Shown here in pieces: positions 43,823 to 54,736 of a stretch of DNA of 64,000 nucleotides. Source of the stretch: Thalassia testudinum (taxonomy: Eukaryota > Streptophyta > Magnoliopsida > Alismatales > Hydrocharitaceae); assembly GCA_037157565.1 (NCBI GenBank), contig JAZHRO010000039.1, forward strand, positions 45,880,001 to 45,944,000. Direction: 5' to 3'. The position numbers were made by a program, and so were the translations under genes. The notes beneath the pieces were generated by a model. That model was given only the letters and a program-made list of their open reading frames with translations, was not told where the DNA came from and did not search any database. Each line of letters opens with the position of its first letter. The first letter of the stretch is position 1.

Positions 43823-45841
43823 GTGACTAGGCTGCGGGGCAGTGTCAAACGACCGTGGTTGTGGGGTCTATGGAACCGGAGGCGCAAGCCAAAGGAAGAA
43901 CCTTCCCTGCAATCCCCTCGTAATCAACCTGGCCAGATTAGCCTTGGGAAGGGGAGTCCAGTGTTTACGGACTTAATCAACCTTTGTGAGATTTCTAGGT
44001 CTCCTAAGGAATACACCATAAGGATTAGGCTTGTTTGTTTGATTGAGTGCACAACTCTCTCTCATCTGTTCTTCCCGCATCCCTCCATTTCTTCCATGGA
44101 TTTCAATGCCTATCCATCTTACCCAAATTACCCCCAACAGGATTTGTATGCTAACCCAAGTAGACCATACTCACAGCCGACTTGGGCTAACCAACCACCA
44201 AGTTGGGGATGCAACCTGGAATATCCCTCTTGGCCCAACTATGACCAAACCACACCAACCTCTTATTGGAATACACCCAACATAGCCACCCAAGGGTACG
44301 ATTCAAATCATGGGGCTCCATATCTCGATTGTCCTCACGATGCCTCCTCATTTAGGTCCGACCCGCTCTACTGTGATAGGACCTACACTTTAGGAGAACA
44401 CCAAGAACCCTACCCATCTCAAGATAATAACCAAGAAAGGTCATCTGAATTCAACAACCTTGCCTACTTGACCTTTGGATTAGAAGGAGTTCTAGACAAA
44501 TGGAAATCAGAAAATGATCAGAAATCTAGGCAAGCCCAGGATCATCAACCTCTGATTTGGTCCCCTGATGAAGAATCTGACTGGGAGGAAGACTTAGAAC
44601 CTCAACTATTCTGGAGTAGGACCAAACAGAGAATGGTTCCTCTTGAAGAACTGGACCCTGAACATGACAGAATAGAGGACCCACCCAAGAACCTAAACAC
44701 CAATATGGATTCTGATCCACAACCTCAACCATACTCTCTTAACCTGGATTTCAAGGAGGAAATCCAAAGGACACCAAATGACACCATATCAATTCTTGAT
44801 AACCTCCAGTTAGAACTACACAGACAGAATCAAGAATTGGTTAAAGGGCAACATGCCATGTTGGAGTTGTTCCAACAATTGGGGGAAGAAGGCCAAAGAA
44901 AGCTGTTGCATACAACGCCATTCATGGAATTCATAAAGCAAGGACCTACCATGATCAATTGGACTACACCTAGTCATCCTGATTTGGTTCAGTCCACCAT
45001 TGATACCCCTCAGGAGTTGGATAGCTCAGTGGATAAGGAAAGTAAGGATTCCTTGGAGCACAATTTGGGGAGCATTGAGAACAAACATCAGGAGGAAACT
45101 GAGAAGGTGAGGGGAGAGACCTTGGAATCTGAATCTAATCAGCTCAAGACAAGTAATCCGGTGGGAGTAGCAGCCAACGTCGGAAATGGAGAATGGAGTT
45201 ACAATTTCAAAGAAATTGATTATGAATTGGTTAGAATCCCCATCACAAATTTGGAGGAGGGCCGAGAGAAAGAATATGATCTAGAGGATGAAATTGACCC
45301 TACCTCTAATGCAACCCCAAACAGTGAATCTGATACAAAGGAGGTTGAAGAAAATATTCTTGAGATCAAGGGCTTGGAGGGAATGAGCAATGAAATCATA
45401 GTTGCGGAAGAGATGGATGCGTCTTTGAAGAGAAGACTGATGCTTGGTTGTAGGGCTCAGTATGAAACTCTGGACTTTGTTACTTGCCCTACCAGAATAA
45501 AGATCCCGCAACCCGAATGCACTAGAATTGATACACTTTCGATGGATTACAATTTTATGGGGACACAAGCTGAATATAAGACCTACATCTTTAGTGTTTG
45601 GCATGTCATATTTGGGGTGCGTTCGTCCACAGCAACTTGTTTGCATGCCCACAAACTAAGAGAGGATCTGACACGGGCATGCATGATATATCTGTTACAG
45701 AATTCCCGCCCCTTAGGAACGGGACTCCACCACAACCTTATTCGCATCTGTGGACTTCTGATTTTGGGTCTGGTTAACTTTGAACATATCTTCTTGACCC
45801 AAGTCATTCCTATTTGTGCACCGCCCAGCTGGAGGCGTTAA
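43823..45841 (+). CDS. 672-codon open frame of the young element, function unknown
   Basis: A single uninterrupted frame runs from 43823 to the TAA ending at 45841. The first ATG gives a basic head; a likelier start is the ATG at 44098, followed by MDFNAYPSYPNYPQQD, a Pro/Tyr/Asn/Gln-rich segment of about 100 residues. The middle is acidic and hydrophilic and contains a probable coiled coil (ILDNLQLELHRQNQELVKGQ, near residue 330). The C-terminal third has Cys and hydrophobic segments. I recognise no known domain, zinc knuckle or enzyme motif. Position after the primer site and before a GGAGGCAACCCAG motif fits the gag slot of Athila/Tat-like elements, so a Gag-tail-like or accessory protein is possible. 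Confidence 0.6.
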   Translation: MTRLRGSVKRPWLWGLWNRRRKPKEEPSLQSPRNQPGQISLGKGSPVFTDLINLCEISRSPKEYTIRIRLVCLIECTTLSHLFFPHPSISSMDFNAYPSYPNYPQQDLYANPSRPYSQPTWANQPPSWGCNLEYPSWPNYDQTTPTSYWNTPNIATQGYDSNHGAPYLDCPHDASSFRSDPLYCDRTYTLGEHQEPYPSQDNNQERSSEFNNLAYLTFGLEGVLDKWKSENDQKSRQAQDHQPLIWSPDEESDWEEDLEPQLFWSRTKQRMVPLEELDPEHDRIEDPPKNLNTNMDSDPQPQPYSLNLDFKEEIQRTPNDTISILDNLQLELHRQNQELVKGQHAMLELFQQLGEEGQRKLLHTTPFMEFIKQGPTMINWTTPSHPDLVQSTIDTPQELDSSVDKESKDSLEHNLGSIENKHQEETEKVRGETLESESNQLKTSNPVGVAANVGNGEWSYNFKEIDYELVRIPITNLEEGREKEYDLEDEIDPTSNATPNSESDTKEVEENILEIKGLEGMSNEIIVAEEMDASLKRRLMLGCRAQYETLDFVTCPTRIKIPQPECTRIDTLSMDYNFMGTQAEYKTYIFSVWHVIFGVRSSTATCLHAHKLREDLTRACMIYLLQNSRPLGTGLHHNLIRICGLLILGLVNFEHIFLTQVIPICAPPSWRR

Positions 45842-47201
45842 ACTCAACGCTTCCTGGGAGGCAACCCAGCGGATTCAGACTGATCTGGTAGTCTACATCA
45901 CTCAGGTACTATCTTTTTAAACCCTTTTGCATCCATGAATCTGCCAATGAGGACATTGTCCAACTTAAGCATGGGGGGGATGGTAAATTGCATAATCCTG
46001 AGCTTAATTAATCAGTCTGAATGAATAAAAAAAAAATTTTGAATTTAGGAAGAAAAACTTAGGTATTAGAAACTTGTCAATAGTGGGAAATAATACAAAA
46101 AGAACTTAAGCACTTAGACTTTTCAGGCCTTCAGGCTTAATCAGCCCTGGTGTCCGTTAAAATATAGATTTAGCAATGAGTCCTGGCAACTTTAAGCTAT
46201 TCTAATCCACCTACTAAATAAGGTGATAAGTATACGACTTATCAACTCATCCTCTAACTCAGGAAAACTTTGAGTCTAAGCATCTACACACATTTCTGCA
46301 CAGACTCACTTCTCGGAGATTTTGACAGAAATTGGGTAGCTAATGAACTCTCTAGGGTGGTATGGCTGGCAAGTTGTCGTGGGTAACAGCCCATTGGCAG
46401 GTTGTCCAGAACCCAGCCGTAGGCCATTTCTTTTTCGCTGCCTCTAGGTACATTTGAGATTAGGGAAGCCACCTACGTAAAAAATAATAATAATAATAAT
46501 AATTAAAAAAAAAAAGGGAAAAAGAAGAAAAGAAAATAAACCACACTTCACCGCACAAGTATGGCTGGCAAGTGATCGTGGGTAACAGCCCATTGGTCGG
46601 TTGTCCAGAGCCCAGCTCAATAATTGCACAAAAAAAGAAGACCAAAAACACCTAAGGAAGAAGCGGGGAAGTAGTACAAGCCGGGGAGATATACACTGGA
46701 AAATCCTTGTGTTGACCCCAAGTAAAATGAACGTAGGGAGAAAGCTACCAATCGAACAAATACACCTTCAGGCAAAAATTTATTTTCTTTTCCGGTCACC
46801 TAGAGGCGTAGAAACTCGAAGTCTGTCTCAATTACCGTTAAGTAAGTCTATCACAACATTCACACCAAGATGCTTAGCACTTAGGGTTTTGACCGAGTTT
46901 TGGGTGGGTTGGGTAGCCGTAAAAAGTTACCAACCCACACTGAATTCTAAAAATTCTAAAAAGACATATATAGATATATACGTATACATAAGTATAGTTA
47001 TATATACAAAGCAAGGATTCAGGCGATTCGTATTTTGGCAGACACCCGGGCGCTGCTTAGTCTTTGTAGATTAAGATCTTCGTATAGTTCCTCTTATTGA
47101 CAAGTAACGAAGTGCCTGAGCAATTACTTCTTAAATTCGCCAAAGAAATAAAGGCTAGAATAAACCTTGCTAGGGACTAGCAAGGAGTAAGCATGGGGGT
47201 A
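45842..47201 (+). other. 3' untranslated region of the young element
   Basis: No coding domain is visible. Just after the open frame, GGAGGCGTTAAACTC...GGGAGGCAACCCAG can pair in part and recurs in Athila-like elements. AGCATGGGGGGGA near 45967 resembles an internal polypurine tract, a (TAA)n run lies at 46483-46503, and a direct repeat (about 46360-46425 and 46555-46620) carries GGGTAACAGCCCATTGG twice. A second purine-rich tract, AGCATGGGGGTA (47190-47201), ends the region. Confidence 0.7.
46360..46620 (+). repeat. Two-copy direct repeat in the 3' region of the young element
   Basis: Two copies of a roughly 55-bp block (TATGGCTGGCAAGT, then GTGGGTAACAGCCCATTGG, GGTTGTCCAGA) lie at about 46363-46420 and 46559-46616, separated by sequence that includes (TAA)n and A-rich stretches. 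Confidence 0.85.
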
Positions 47202-48586
47202 TGATAACACCACGCAAGGGGGTAGTAATTAGGTTAAATATGGCCCATATTTAGAATAAAAGGCACAACATAAAGTAGAATAGGAGCATTGCATGCATCA
47301 AGTACCAAGATTGCTTATAAACTGTATTAATGGCCATTTGTGTAAAGCATTTGTCAAAGCAGGCCTCAGATGAGCAATCGGACCGCACGGATGGATTCAG
47401 AATGACGAACGGAGTCTAACGGACTCAAGATCGGCCAAATCCGACATCCGGAGCTCCCACAATGGGCCCAAGAAATCCTGACCGTTGATCTGGAGATCAA
47501 CGGCCCAGAACGTGCCACGTCGCCCGCCCCCGCCGCTCGCACGCCCCCAAGCCAGCCAAGGACGAATCTCGGCCGTTGATCTTCGATCGAACGGCCGAGA
47601 TCCGCACGCTCGCCCGCGGTCGCCGCGACAAAGCGCGGGCGTGGCGCAACGGTTAGCGCGCACGCCCTCGTTGCGGCGACGCGCGTTCGAATCGCGCGGA
47701 GCGAAAATCATTTGCGGGCGAAGGGCGCAGCAAAATTGAGCCGCGCGATCAGAAGCGAGCGGCCAGGATTGCGCCACGCGGCGCGACGACAGCGCCCCAC
47801 CTCCCACGCGCGCGCGCACGCCGGGCGGAAACGCGCGCCCGAAGCGCGATCCTAGCGCAGGCGCGGGAGGATCTCAGCCGTCCGATCATCAATCGGACGG
47901 CTCTCGTTCGACAGCCACGGATCGCGCCTGAAGAGAGAGAGGGGCGGGCGGCTGACCGGCGGCAGAAGGCCTTCACCGACGTATCTGGAAGCAGTTTTAG
48001 CGACGTTCTGGATGTCGCTAAAGCACATTCTTCTTTTAGGAAGCCCTTAACTCTATTTAAACCCCCTTCTACCACCATTCAAGGCATCCTCTCCCACTTG
48101 CAACTACTCCACTCCTCTCCTAGCTAGTCTTAGGCACTCTTGTAATCGCCGGAGACGACGAGCCGCTGACGGAGCCTCCTCCACCACCGTGGCTGCCTCG
48201 TCGCTCTCCACTCTCTCTCTCTCTCTCTTTTAAGCTTTCATTTACTTTTGTTGAAGCATGTATTTAATATTGTAAACCATGAACTATGAATGCATGTTTA
48301 ATGAAATTATTTTCCATTTAGTTGCCATTTTAATTTCTGTTTAAAGTGCATGATCAAAACCAAGAGCTTTCTAACCCTAAACTCTCTCTATCTCTCGCTT
48401 TTCAAAACCGTCTCTTTCGCAAGCAAAACTCCACCTTTTTCGTGACAACAAGTGGTAAACAAAATCTGATTTCCACGCCTCCCTGAGATCGACACTCGGA
48501 CTCACCTCCGTTTACTTCTTTTAAAACCGACGTATCAAGTGCAACTATAACGACACCTCTTAACACACACGCACGAAGGCACGTCA
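47202..48586 (+). repeat. 3' LTR of the young element
   Basis: It starts TGATAACACC and ends GGCACGTCA, 1385 bp, near-identical to the 5' LTR. The tRNA-like module lies at 47642-47697 and the four hairpins recur. The CT repeat near 48212-48230 is 8 bp longer than in the 5' LTR. Confidence 0.93.
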
Positions 48587-48735
48587 ATATTTTATAAATT
48601 TACTATTCACCCCCCTCTAGTGCAATTTCAAGAACTACTCATCTTCTGTAAATACATCTTCTCGAGCGTATCCTAAATCTCTTTTGCAGATTCCTTATAA
48701 AGTGTATTGGTTATAATCAATTGATTAATGTTGTT
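48587..48735. repeat. Right copy of the 149-bp direct repeat flanking the young element
   Basis: It begins exactly after the terminal CA of the 3' LTR and is identical by eye to 41443-41591. It contains a second copy of the Sirevirus LTR end and AGAAC duplication, which shows the segment was duplicated after the Sirevirus had already inserted. Confidence 0.95.
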
Positions 48736-49620
48736 CATCAGCCAAATCATGATAAGAAAGTTCTCCTCCCACATCTTCTATTTGGCACCATCTTTGGAGT
48801 CAAGATCTTTCTCTATTAGGATTTGCAGCTTATGATGCGCTCCCATGAAGATGTGGAAGATGCAAGACCAAAAGCATATAGTTCAAGGAACCTGATAGCT
48901 TCATCATGGTTCCTTGAAGGAGTACGGATGTCGAGATCTTGGCCTCAGAAGTTACAGAGGTCGAGGAATTTGATTCATCCATCAAGATAAAGGGAATCCA
49001 AGCAAATTCGATGAAGAACGAACCAAACCCAATTGTCCAAGATCCAATTGAGAAACCAAGAAATTCATGAGCAGTCGAAGAAGGGCAACAACAGTCGACA
49101 CAAGTGGGGAAGGAGAACAAGACGCGCAACAATAGTAGGCGCAAGTGGGGAAGGAAATCAAGAGATTAGACCAAGCCAATTTTGATTTGAGCCAATCAGT
49201 CTAACCATGAGGATGGCCGATTATTTGAAGTGGAGGCAAGTTTCTTTGTGGGTGGTGGCGCCACTCCCAGGGACCGATCTCTAGCTGATCCAATTGAAGT
49301 AGATGGAGAGGTGGTGGAGGTGATGGAGCCAATCTGATCGATTGGGGGTGATCAGGTCGGTCCAATCGACCAAACCAAGAAGAGGCAGAGACGATAAGGT
49401 CGCTTGATGGTAGTGAGGAGATCGGAGGAGAGATGGCATAGTTGCGAGGCAATCGAGAGAGACCAAAAGCGAGAGAGTGATTGAGAGAGAGGGTAGAGGC
49501 AAAGGCAATGAGTGCTACAAGCAAGAGGGGAAGCACACACCCCCAGGTAGGAAGAGGGGCCAATGACACCTTTAGTAGAGAAAGAGAGAGAGGAGGGACC
49601 TAGGATTAGGATTTTCCTAC
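48736..49620 (-). pseudogene. Ty1/copia gag N-terminal part and leader, minus strand
   Basis: On the minus strand an ATG at 48982 begins MDESNSSTSVTSEA, followed by the copia Gag N-terminus with KLSGSLNYMLW and, after a one-base shift near 48880, a segment resembling SCIFHIFMGAHHKL, then KDGAKYKMWEENFLIMIWL in which the usual W(x)...D..V..WL spacing of copia Gag can be seen. The 5' leader extends to the primer site at 49630. The gene continues at 48735/41591. Gag of this type forms the particle; the copy is broken by insertions and a frameshift. The start choice rests on the conserved acidic Ser-rich head. Confidence 0.65.
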
Positions 49621-49630
49621 TCCGATACCA
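49620..49630 (-). promoter_or_regulatory. Primer binding site of the minus-strand copia element
   Basis: On the minus strand TGGTATCGGAG directly follows the LTR end TTTTACA. It matches initiator tRNA-Met with one difference from the usual TGGTATCAGAG. Confidence 0.75.
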
Positions 49631-49845
49631 TGTAAAATAATAATGAGCAATTTTTGTTAATAATGAAAAGAAATCCCTACCCCCTTGTATATAAAAAGTG
49701 GAGAGATAACAAATCCTAATAGAAATATAAATATCCTAACATAAATAGAAAATAGAAACAAGAATACCAAAAATATACAAATTAGAGTGACTTAACTAAT
49801 CTACGACTCTTTCCTAATAATCTAGTAGTTACCTAATTTGTACAC
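49631..49845 (-). repeat. 5' LTR of the minus-strand copia element
   Basis: About 215 bp of AT-rich sequence ending (minus strand) in TTGCTCATTATTATTTTACA before the primer site, with a TATATA motif. It resembles 1308-1536 in order of motifs. The outer boundary near 49845 is estimated. Confidence 0.55.
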
Positions 49846-51798
49846 TTGTTTGCATGTGAGGTGAGTCCACACTTGTTTACGCATGAGGTGATGCGGTTGT
49901 GAACTTGTTGATCTATAGGGAGGCAACACACGTGGTCATGCATACACATCACAAGAAAATGCATGCGTAAGGATGCGCACTACGGTAATAGTAGTGCACT
50001 CGAGATGGGTGCACAAGGCAACAGTCGTGCACAGGGATGCATGCGAAGGCAAGATTGTAGTGTGCACTTTTGTGCACAATAAGGTAGATCAACAACATGC
50101 CTATGGGAGTAGCACACGTGGTTGCACACAACAAAAGAAGCAACAACAGCGACATGACCACATGCATGGTAGGGGATTGCACATGATGCGTACCAAGGGA
50201 AAAATCGCACGATGCATATGAGGAAACATCGCACCACATGCAGTGGCAAGGCAAGAACCACACGTAGTAGAGCATGACATAGTAGGGAGCCTCGTGCAGT
50301 GGCACGCCAAGGCAAAGATACTTGCACTCATATATGCTACAGGAAAGAAGAGAGTATGGTGGTGGTGCACGCATAGAGGAGGGCATGCAAAGGAGATCAC
50401 GTGCAAGAGAGAGGGGGGGTGGTATGAATGGAGATGAGAGATTCCCTAGGGCCACTTTCACTCTAATACCATTTGGGGTGTTAACCAAGCTAAACTTATT
50501 TGAACATAGCTATGTTTGAGTTTAAGTTTGATAAAATGTTCTATTTCGAGTTCGGTTCAAGTTCTCAGAGTGTTTAATTACCTATCTTTGAGTTCGGTAC
50601 AATAATGAAATTTAATGTTCGAGTTCTGTTTGTTATTAGTTTGTTTTCACTGTTGGAATGAACATATTTGATTAAGTTCAATAATATGCTCAAAAGTAAG
50701 GTTTGGTGATAGTTCATTCAATAACAGTTTGTTCAATTAATGGTTTAACCTGAATGTTTTCCTAAAGTTCAAGAAGATGTTTTCCTAAAGTTCAAGGAGT
50801 ATTTTTATGATAGATTTTACAATAATTAATTACAAACCTAAGCATATGCTATGATGAATTTTCATTACAATGGACAACTTAAAGTGATTAGGACAACAAC
50901 TTTGCACCCATTTTTTTTTTAACAAAAGCCCAGCACCAAAATACATGACTATATAGGAAAGTAACCTAGACCAAAGATAGGATATCCATTTTTTTTCTAT
51001 CAACGATCACCACATATATTAGATTTTATCAGCATAAGCTACTTGAAAAACAATCAAGGAAAAAATTAGAGCCTATATGGATAAAGTAAATTACAAGTAC
51101 ATAGTAATTCACACAGAGGGCAGGTGAACAATTTATGTTTTGGAATAAAGATTAGATGGTACAACTAGGAGGGTATGCAGACAACTCGCAGAGGGAGCGA
51201 GAGGATAGGGGAAGGCAATTCGCAGGTGGGAGGATGGCTGGAGGAAGGTAGAGCTATGGGAGGGAAGAAGATGGGGAGGAGGGTGGTCAAAGGAAAAAGG
51301 GTGGTCAAAGGGAGTCAGAGTAGCTTCACAGAGGAGTATCGAAGAGAAAGTTAGGCGGCGGAGGGAAGCAGCTCAAGTAGCCCCACAAAGGCGGAGGAGG
51401 ATTTCAATGGACGATGGAGGAGGATGGTGACTTGCGGTGGAGGTTGCTAGTCGGTTAGGGTTAGGGTTTTGTGAGAGGTAGCGAAGGGAGGGGAGAAATT
51501 GTTGTCGAGGATTATTGTATGGAGGAGAGCAGGAGGGAGTGGCAGTGGTGATCAAATAGAGGTGGGAATGGTGGTGTGGTGGTCGGATGAGGGGGAGGGG
51601 GGATGTGAGGAGGACGTAGAGGAGGAAGAAAGGAGAGAGTAGGAAGGGAAGCTGACATTAAGGACAACGATGAGGAATCCAATGAGCCACTGATAGAGGA
51701 AGATGGTGGGGAGGCAATGGCGAACAGAGTGACAAGCTGGTGTCGAGTTAAGGTTCTGTTGCTGCATGTGTGGGTAGGATGATGGGAGGACTAGCAAG
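49846..51798. other. Unassigned region with low-complexity segments
   Basis: No protein domain is recognised. A TGGTATTAGAG sequence on the minus strand (50471-50461) resembles a degenerate tRNA-Met primer site with AT-rich sequence beyond it, so another old copia LTR may start there. The segment 51170-51790 is G-rich with GGAGG repeats and open in several frames on the minus strand, which looks compositional. Confidence 0.45.
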
Positions 51799-53340
51799 TG
51801 TCGGTGCATAAGCACAAACGTATTTGATTTTGACGATAACAAAACATATAACTTTATATTGTTCTTGGAGAACTAACATTTTAGGAACAAGGATTGAAGT
51901 AACAGCAAAAAGTAAGGATTGTTGGAGTTAAGAGGAAGGTTAAGAAGATAGAAGTGCTAGAAAATTAGAATTTTAGCTTTTGCTTTTCAATTGTTGTATT
52001 TTGTCTTTCTTATTTTTAGAAATGATGTAAAAGAGCCAAGTGTGATAACCTAATCCTAAGCATCACTCACATGACCTTAAGACATTTAGATAATCTATAG
52101 ACTTAGAAAGGAAACCAAAATAAAAACATTATCTAGTAACCAAACATCCAATGCCTTTATCAAACAACCTAAAGCTCCTAATAAGCTGACTGACCTTTCC
52201 ACCAGACAACCCCCATATTGACCATTGGTAGCCTAATGTTCACCTTAGGTTATCAAACGATTAACCTTCTCATCAGACATCCTATGAGCCTATCAGACAT
52301 GCTATAAGACTATCAGACAACACATAGCTACCCATTAAATCTTGAAAACCTAAATTAAGAAAGATCTTGTGTCAGAAGCTCAAATCTTAAAATGATTCGC
52401 ACATCAAACATTCAACAAGAACACTAAATATCCTATATGATGGTTGACACTTGGACCAAACATCCTAGCTCACTCCGAACCTAAGTTTTCGAAAGATTGA
52501 CTATAATAATTATACGTCAAACCTTATAGTCATCTGATCACTTGATTGGACATCACCTAGGCTAGTTCCTATTGACTACCTTCTAGAGCCTTTTATATCA
52601 GACATCCACCTCTATGATTAGACGTCTCACCAAACTAAGGTCAAACAACTAACCAGACCAAGATCAGATGATTGATGAGTCAATCAAACGACTGATACCA
52701 TATTGACAGCTGCAGATCTTTTTACAGTCTATTCTGATTTCAAGAGTTATCAATCATAATTACTCCCAACGGCTATTAGGACTCTCTCAGTCATTCTAAA
52801 GCTTTTCTAACACCTCTATAAATAATCTATTGGCTCTCCATTGCATAAAATAACATATCGAATCAATTCTTCTGACCATTTTCACTAAGAGAGAAAACCA
52901 AAGAGAGAAAGCTACACACTTGCTCTCCAAGCTTACTACTCAGCATCTAAGAGCTCCAGTTACCACGCCAAAACCCTGATCCACTTCCATCGAAGGGATG
53001 TTTTTCAAACGTATAAAAGCTTGTGTTTACATTTAATTTGTAGCTCTATAGGATCTTTGTTTTTATTGTTATTTTGCTACAAAGGTGTTCAGGTTGTGAA
53101 TTCATGTCTCACAAAGATAAAATTACATTAGTTTGATCTAGTGAGTGTTGTAATTGAGATACACCGCCCCCGAGTTCAAGGAGGTGTGGTATAATGCTTT
53201 TTATTGCTAGGTGATCGAGGGAAAATCCTAAGTCAGAAGACTTAGGTGGTGATTTTTACTCATTAGGAGTTTTCCATCTAAAAATCCTTATATTCTTTTG
53301 TGGTGTGATTTGTTTGTACATATTATTTCAATTTTATCAT
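51799..53340 (+). mobile_element. Decayed Sirevirus-type solo LTR (right end approximate)
   Basis: It starts TGTCGGTGCATAAGC and resembles 38436-40242 in order: GATTTTGACGATAACAAAA near the start, AGAC-type motifs (52140-52690) mostly mutated away from GACGTC, a TCTATAAATAATC TATA-like box (52815), and late TTTTCCATCTAAAAATCC. No clear target duplication was found, so the right end near 53340 is a guess. Confidence 0.6.
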
Positions 53341-54185
53341 ACCGAGGGAGTAGTTGTGTGGAGTAGGGACTTGGAGGGTAGGGGCTGAGTTGAGTTTTTT
53401 TTTTCTAGTCGTGTATGAGTTTGTCAATAATAGCATAAGAGTTGGAGTTAGAGATGCAAATGGATTGGGTTGGCTAAATCTACATTTATACCCATTTACA
53501 AAATCTATATCCATATCTTACCCATTTACCCATCGGTTACAAAAATCCAAACTCATATCCATATCCATCTTCCCAAATGGTACTCATTTACCAATCGGAT
53601 ACTCATTTATAAATTGATCTTACAATTAAATTGTACCGATTTAAAGCCAAACAAAAAGAAAAATTTATAATACAATTCATTAACTATTTATTTTTAACAA
53701 GCTCTAAACATAGGAACTCGAGCTACTCTAATTATTGATCTCCACTAAAATTATTACAAAAAGAGTCATTCAAGGAGAATACACCAAAAATAAAAATACA
53801 AAAAATACAAAGAAAGAGTAAATACAAATTCTCGTATCTGAAATAAATGTTCAATGAAAGTTTTAGAATCATCCCAACCTTCAAAATCATGGTGGGAATC
53901 ATGAGAAAGATTATAGTTGGAGGAATGAGGGGCTAAGGGTGTAACTTACATATCTCATGTAAGTGGAGAATTTATTCAGATACTCAGGTAGGATAATTGG
54001 GTATAGATTCATACCTAAACTCGATCAAATTTTTTAAATAAAACTTATACCCGAACGCAATTGGATTTGGGTCAGGTTTTGCCCATTCTTTTTAAGTCGA
54101 GTTTGCTAAAAGTTGATTCTTTAGTTGGGATGAGTTTAGTTTTTTCTTTAATGGGTTCGCAAATGGATCTATATTTATAATATCT

Positions 54186-54219
<34 letters not shown>

Positions 54220-54380
54220 AAGATCAAATTTTTATAACATAAATTATGTCCTGGTTCGATTCCTTAAACTATCAAACTTAATTTTATGTTCATGTTTGAC
54301 TAATTTTTTTTGAATAAATTTTTATCAAATATTTGATCAAATAAATTTGAATAAAATTCGAACCGTTGGATGTGTTTAGC
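53341..54380. other. AT-rich intergenic sequence with a (TA)n run
   Basis: No gene or element termini are recognised. ATATAT repeats occupy about 54188-54216. Oligo-A and oligo-T runs are frequent. Confidence 0.6.
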
Positions 54381-54520
54381 AATCCTAAATATCATGTAAA
54401 AGAATAATAAATAATTCTTAATATTGATGCAAAGAGGATAACAATAACAATCTTAATACTAATTAATTTAAAAATAAAATAAAATCAAAATAAATCCGAT
54501 AAAAAAAAAAAAATCCTCAC
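54380..54520 (-). repeat. Copia LTR remnant
   Basis: On the minus strand the segment has TTATTATTCTTTTACATGATAT, the LTR end followed by a decayed primer site (TGATAT for TGGTATC), and the upstream AT-rich order seen at 1308-1536. Confidence 0.45.
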
Positions 54521-54736
54521 TTATCATAAGTTGAAATGCCAATGATTTCAACTTGTACACTAACATTCTACGCCACCTCTCCCAGGCGACTTCACTCGCC
54601 GCTACTCCCACCATCGAACCCCCACTCACTACTCTCTCCATTCCGGTGGAGAAGCAGCACATCTCTCCTCCTCCTCCTCCTCCTCCTCCTCAACCACCAC
54701 CACATCTCTCCCAGTAATATTTAAGTCCCTCCTTCC

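Larger units (their letters stand above)
41592..48586 (+). mobile_element. Young Athila/Tat-like LTR element without recognisable pol
   Basis: Two LTRs (41592-42968 and 47202-48586), a TGGCGCCGCTGCCGGGGA primer site matching tRNA-Asp types used by Athila and relatives, a 4.2-kb internal region with one long open frame, and an AGCATGGGGGTA polypurine-like tract form a complete element. The LTRs differ by five substitutions that I could see plus an 8-bp (CT)n change, so insertion was recent. No protease, RT, RNase H or integrase motif is visible, so it is presumably mobilised by a related autonomous element. A 149-bp direct repeat replaces the expected 5-bp target duplication. Confidence 0.9.
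1308..49845 (-). mobile_element. Old Ty1/copia element with short LTRs, host of three nested insertions
   Basis: Read on the minus strand: a 5' LTR of about 215 bp (49845-49631), a TGGTATCGGA primer site (49630-49621), a gag start at 48982, gag sequence through 48736, 41591-41492, 21111-20986 and 2271-1890, then a short LTR-like segment ending near 1308. Each break coincides exactly with the terminus of another LTR element, so the pieces were contiguous before insertion. No protease, integrase or RT sequence remains between gag and the left LTR, so the element was probably internally deleted or gag-only. Outer target duplications were not found; both outer ends are approximate. Confidence 0.6.

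Noticed and set aside
50461..50471. TGGTATTAGAG on the minus strand as another primer binding site
   Set aside because: One change from the standard site and AT-rich neighbours, but no matching LTR pair or gag was found, so it is mentioned only as a possibility.
54536..54724. Open frame with a Leu-run ending before the gene-like exon
   Set aside because: It spans a (CTC)n microsatellite and is not in phase with the exon-like sequence.
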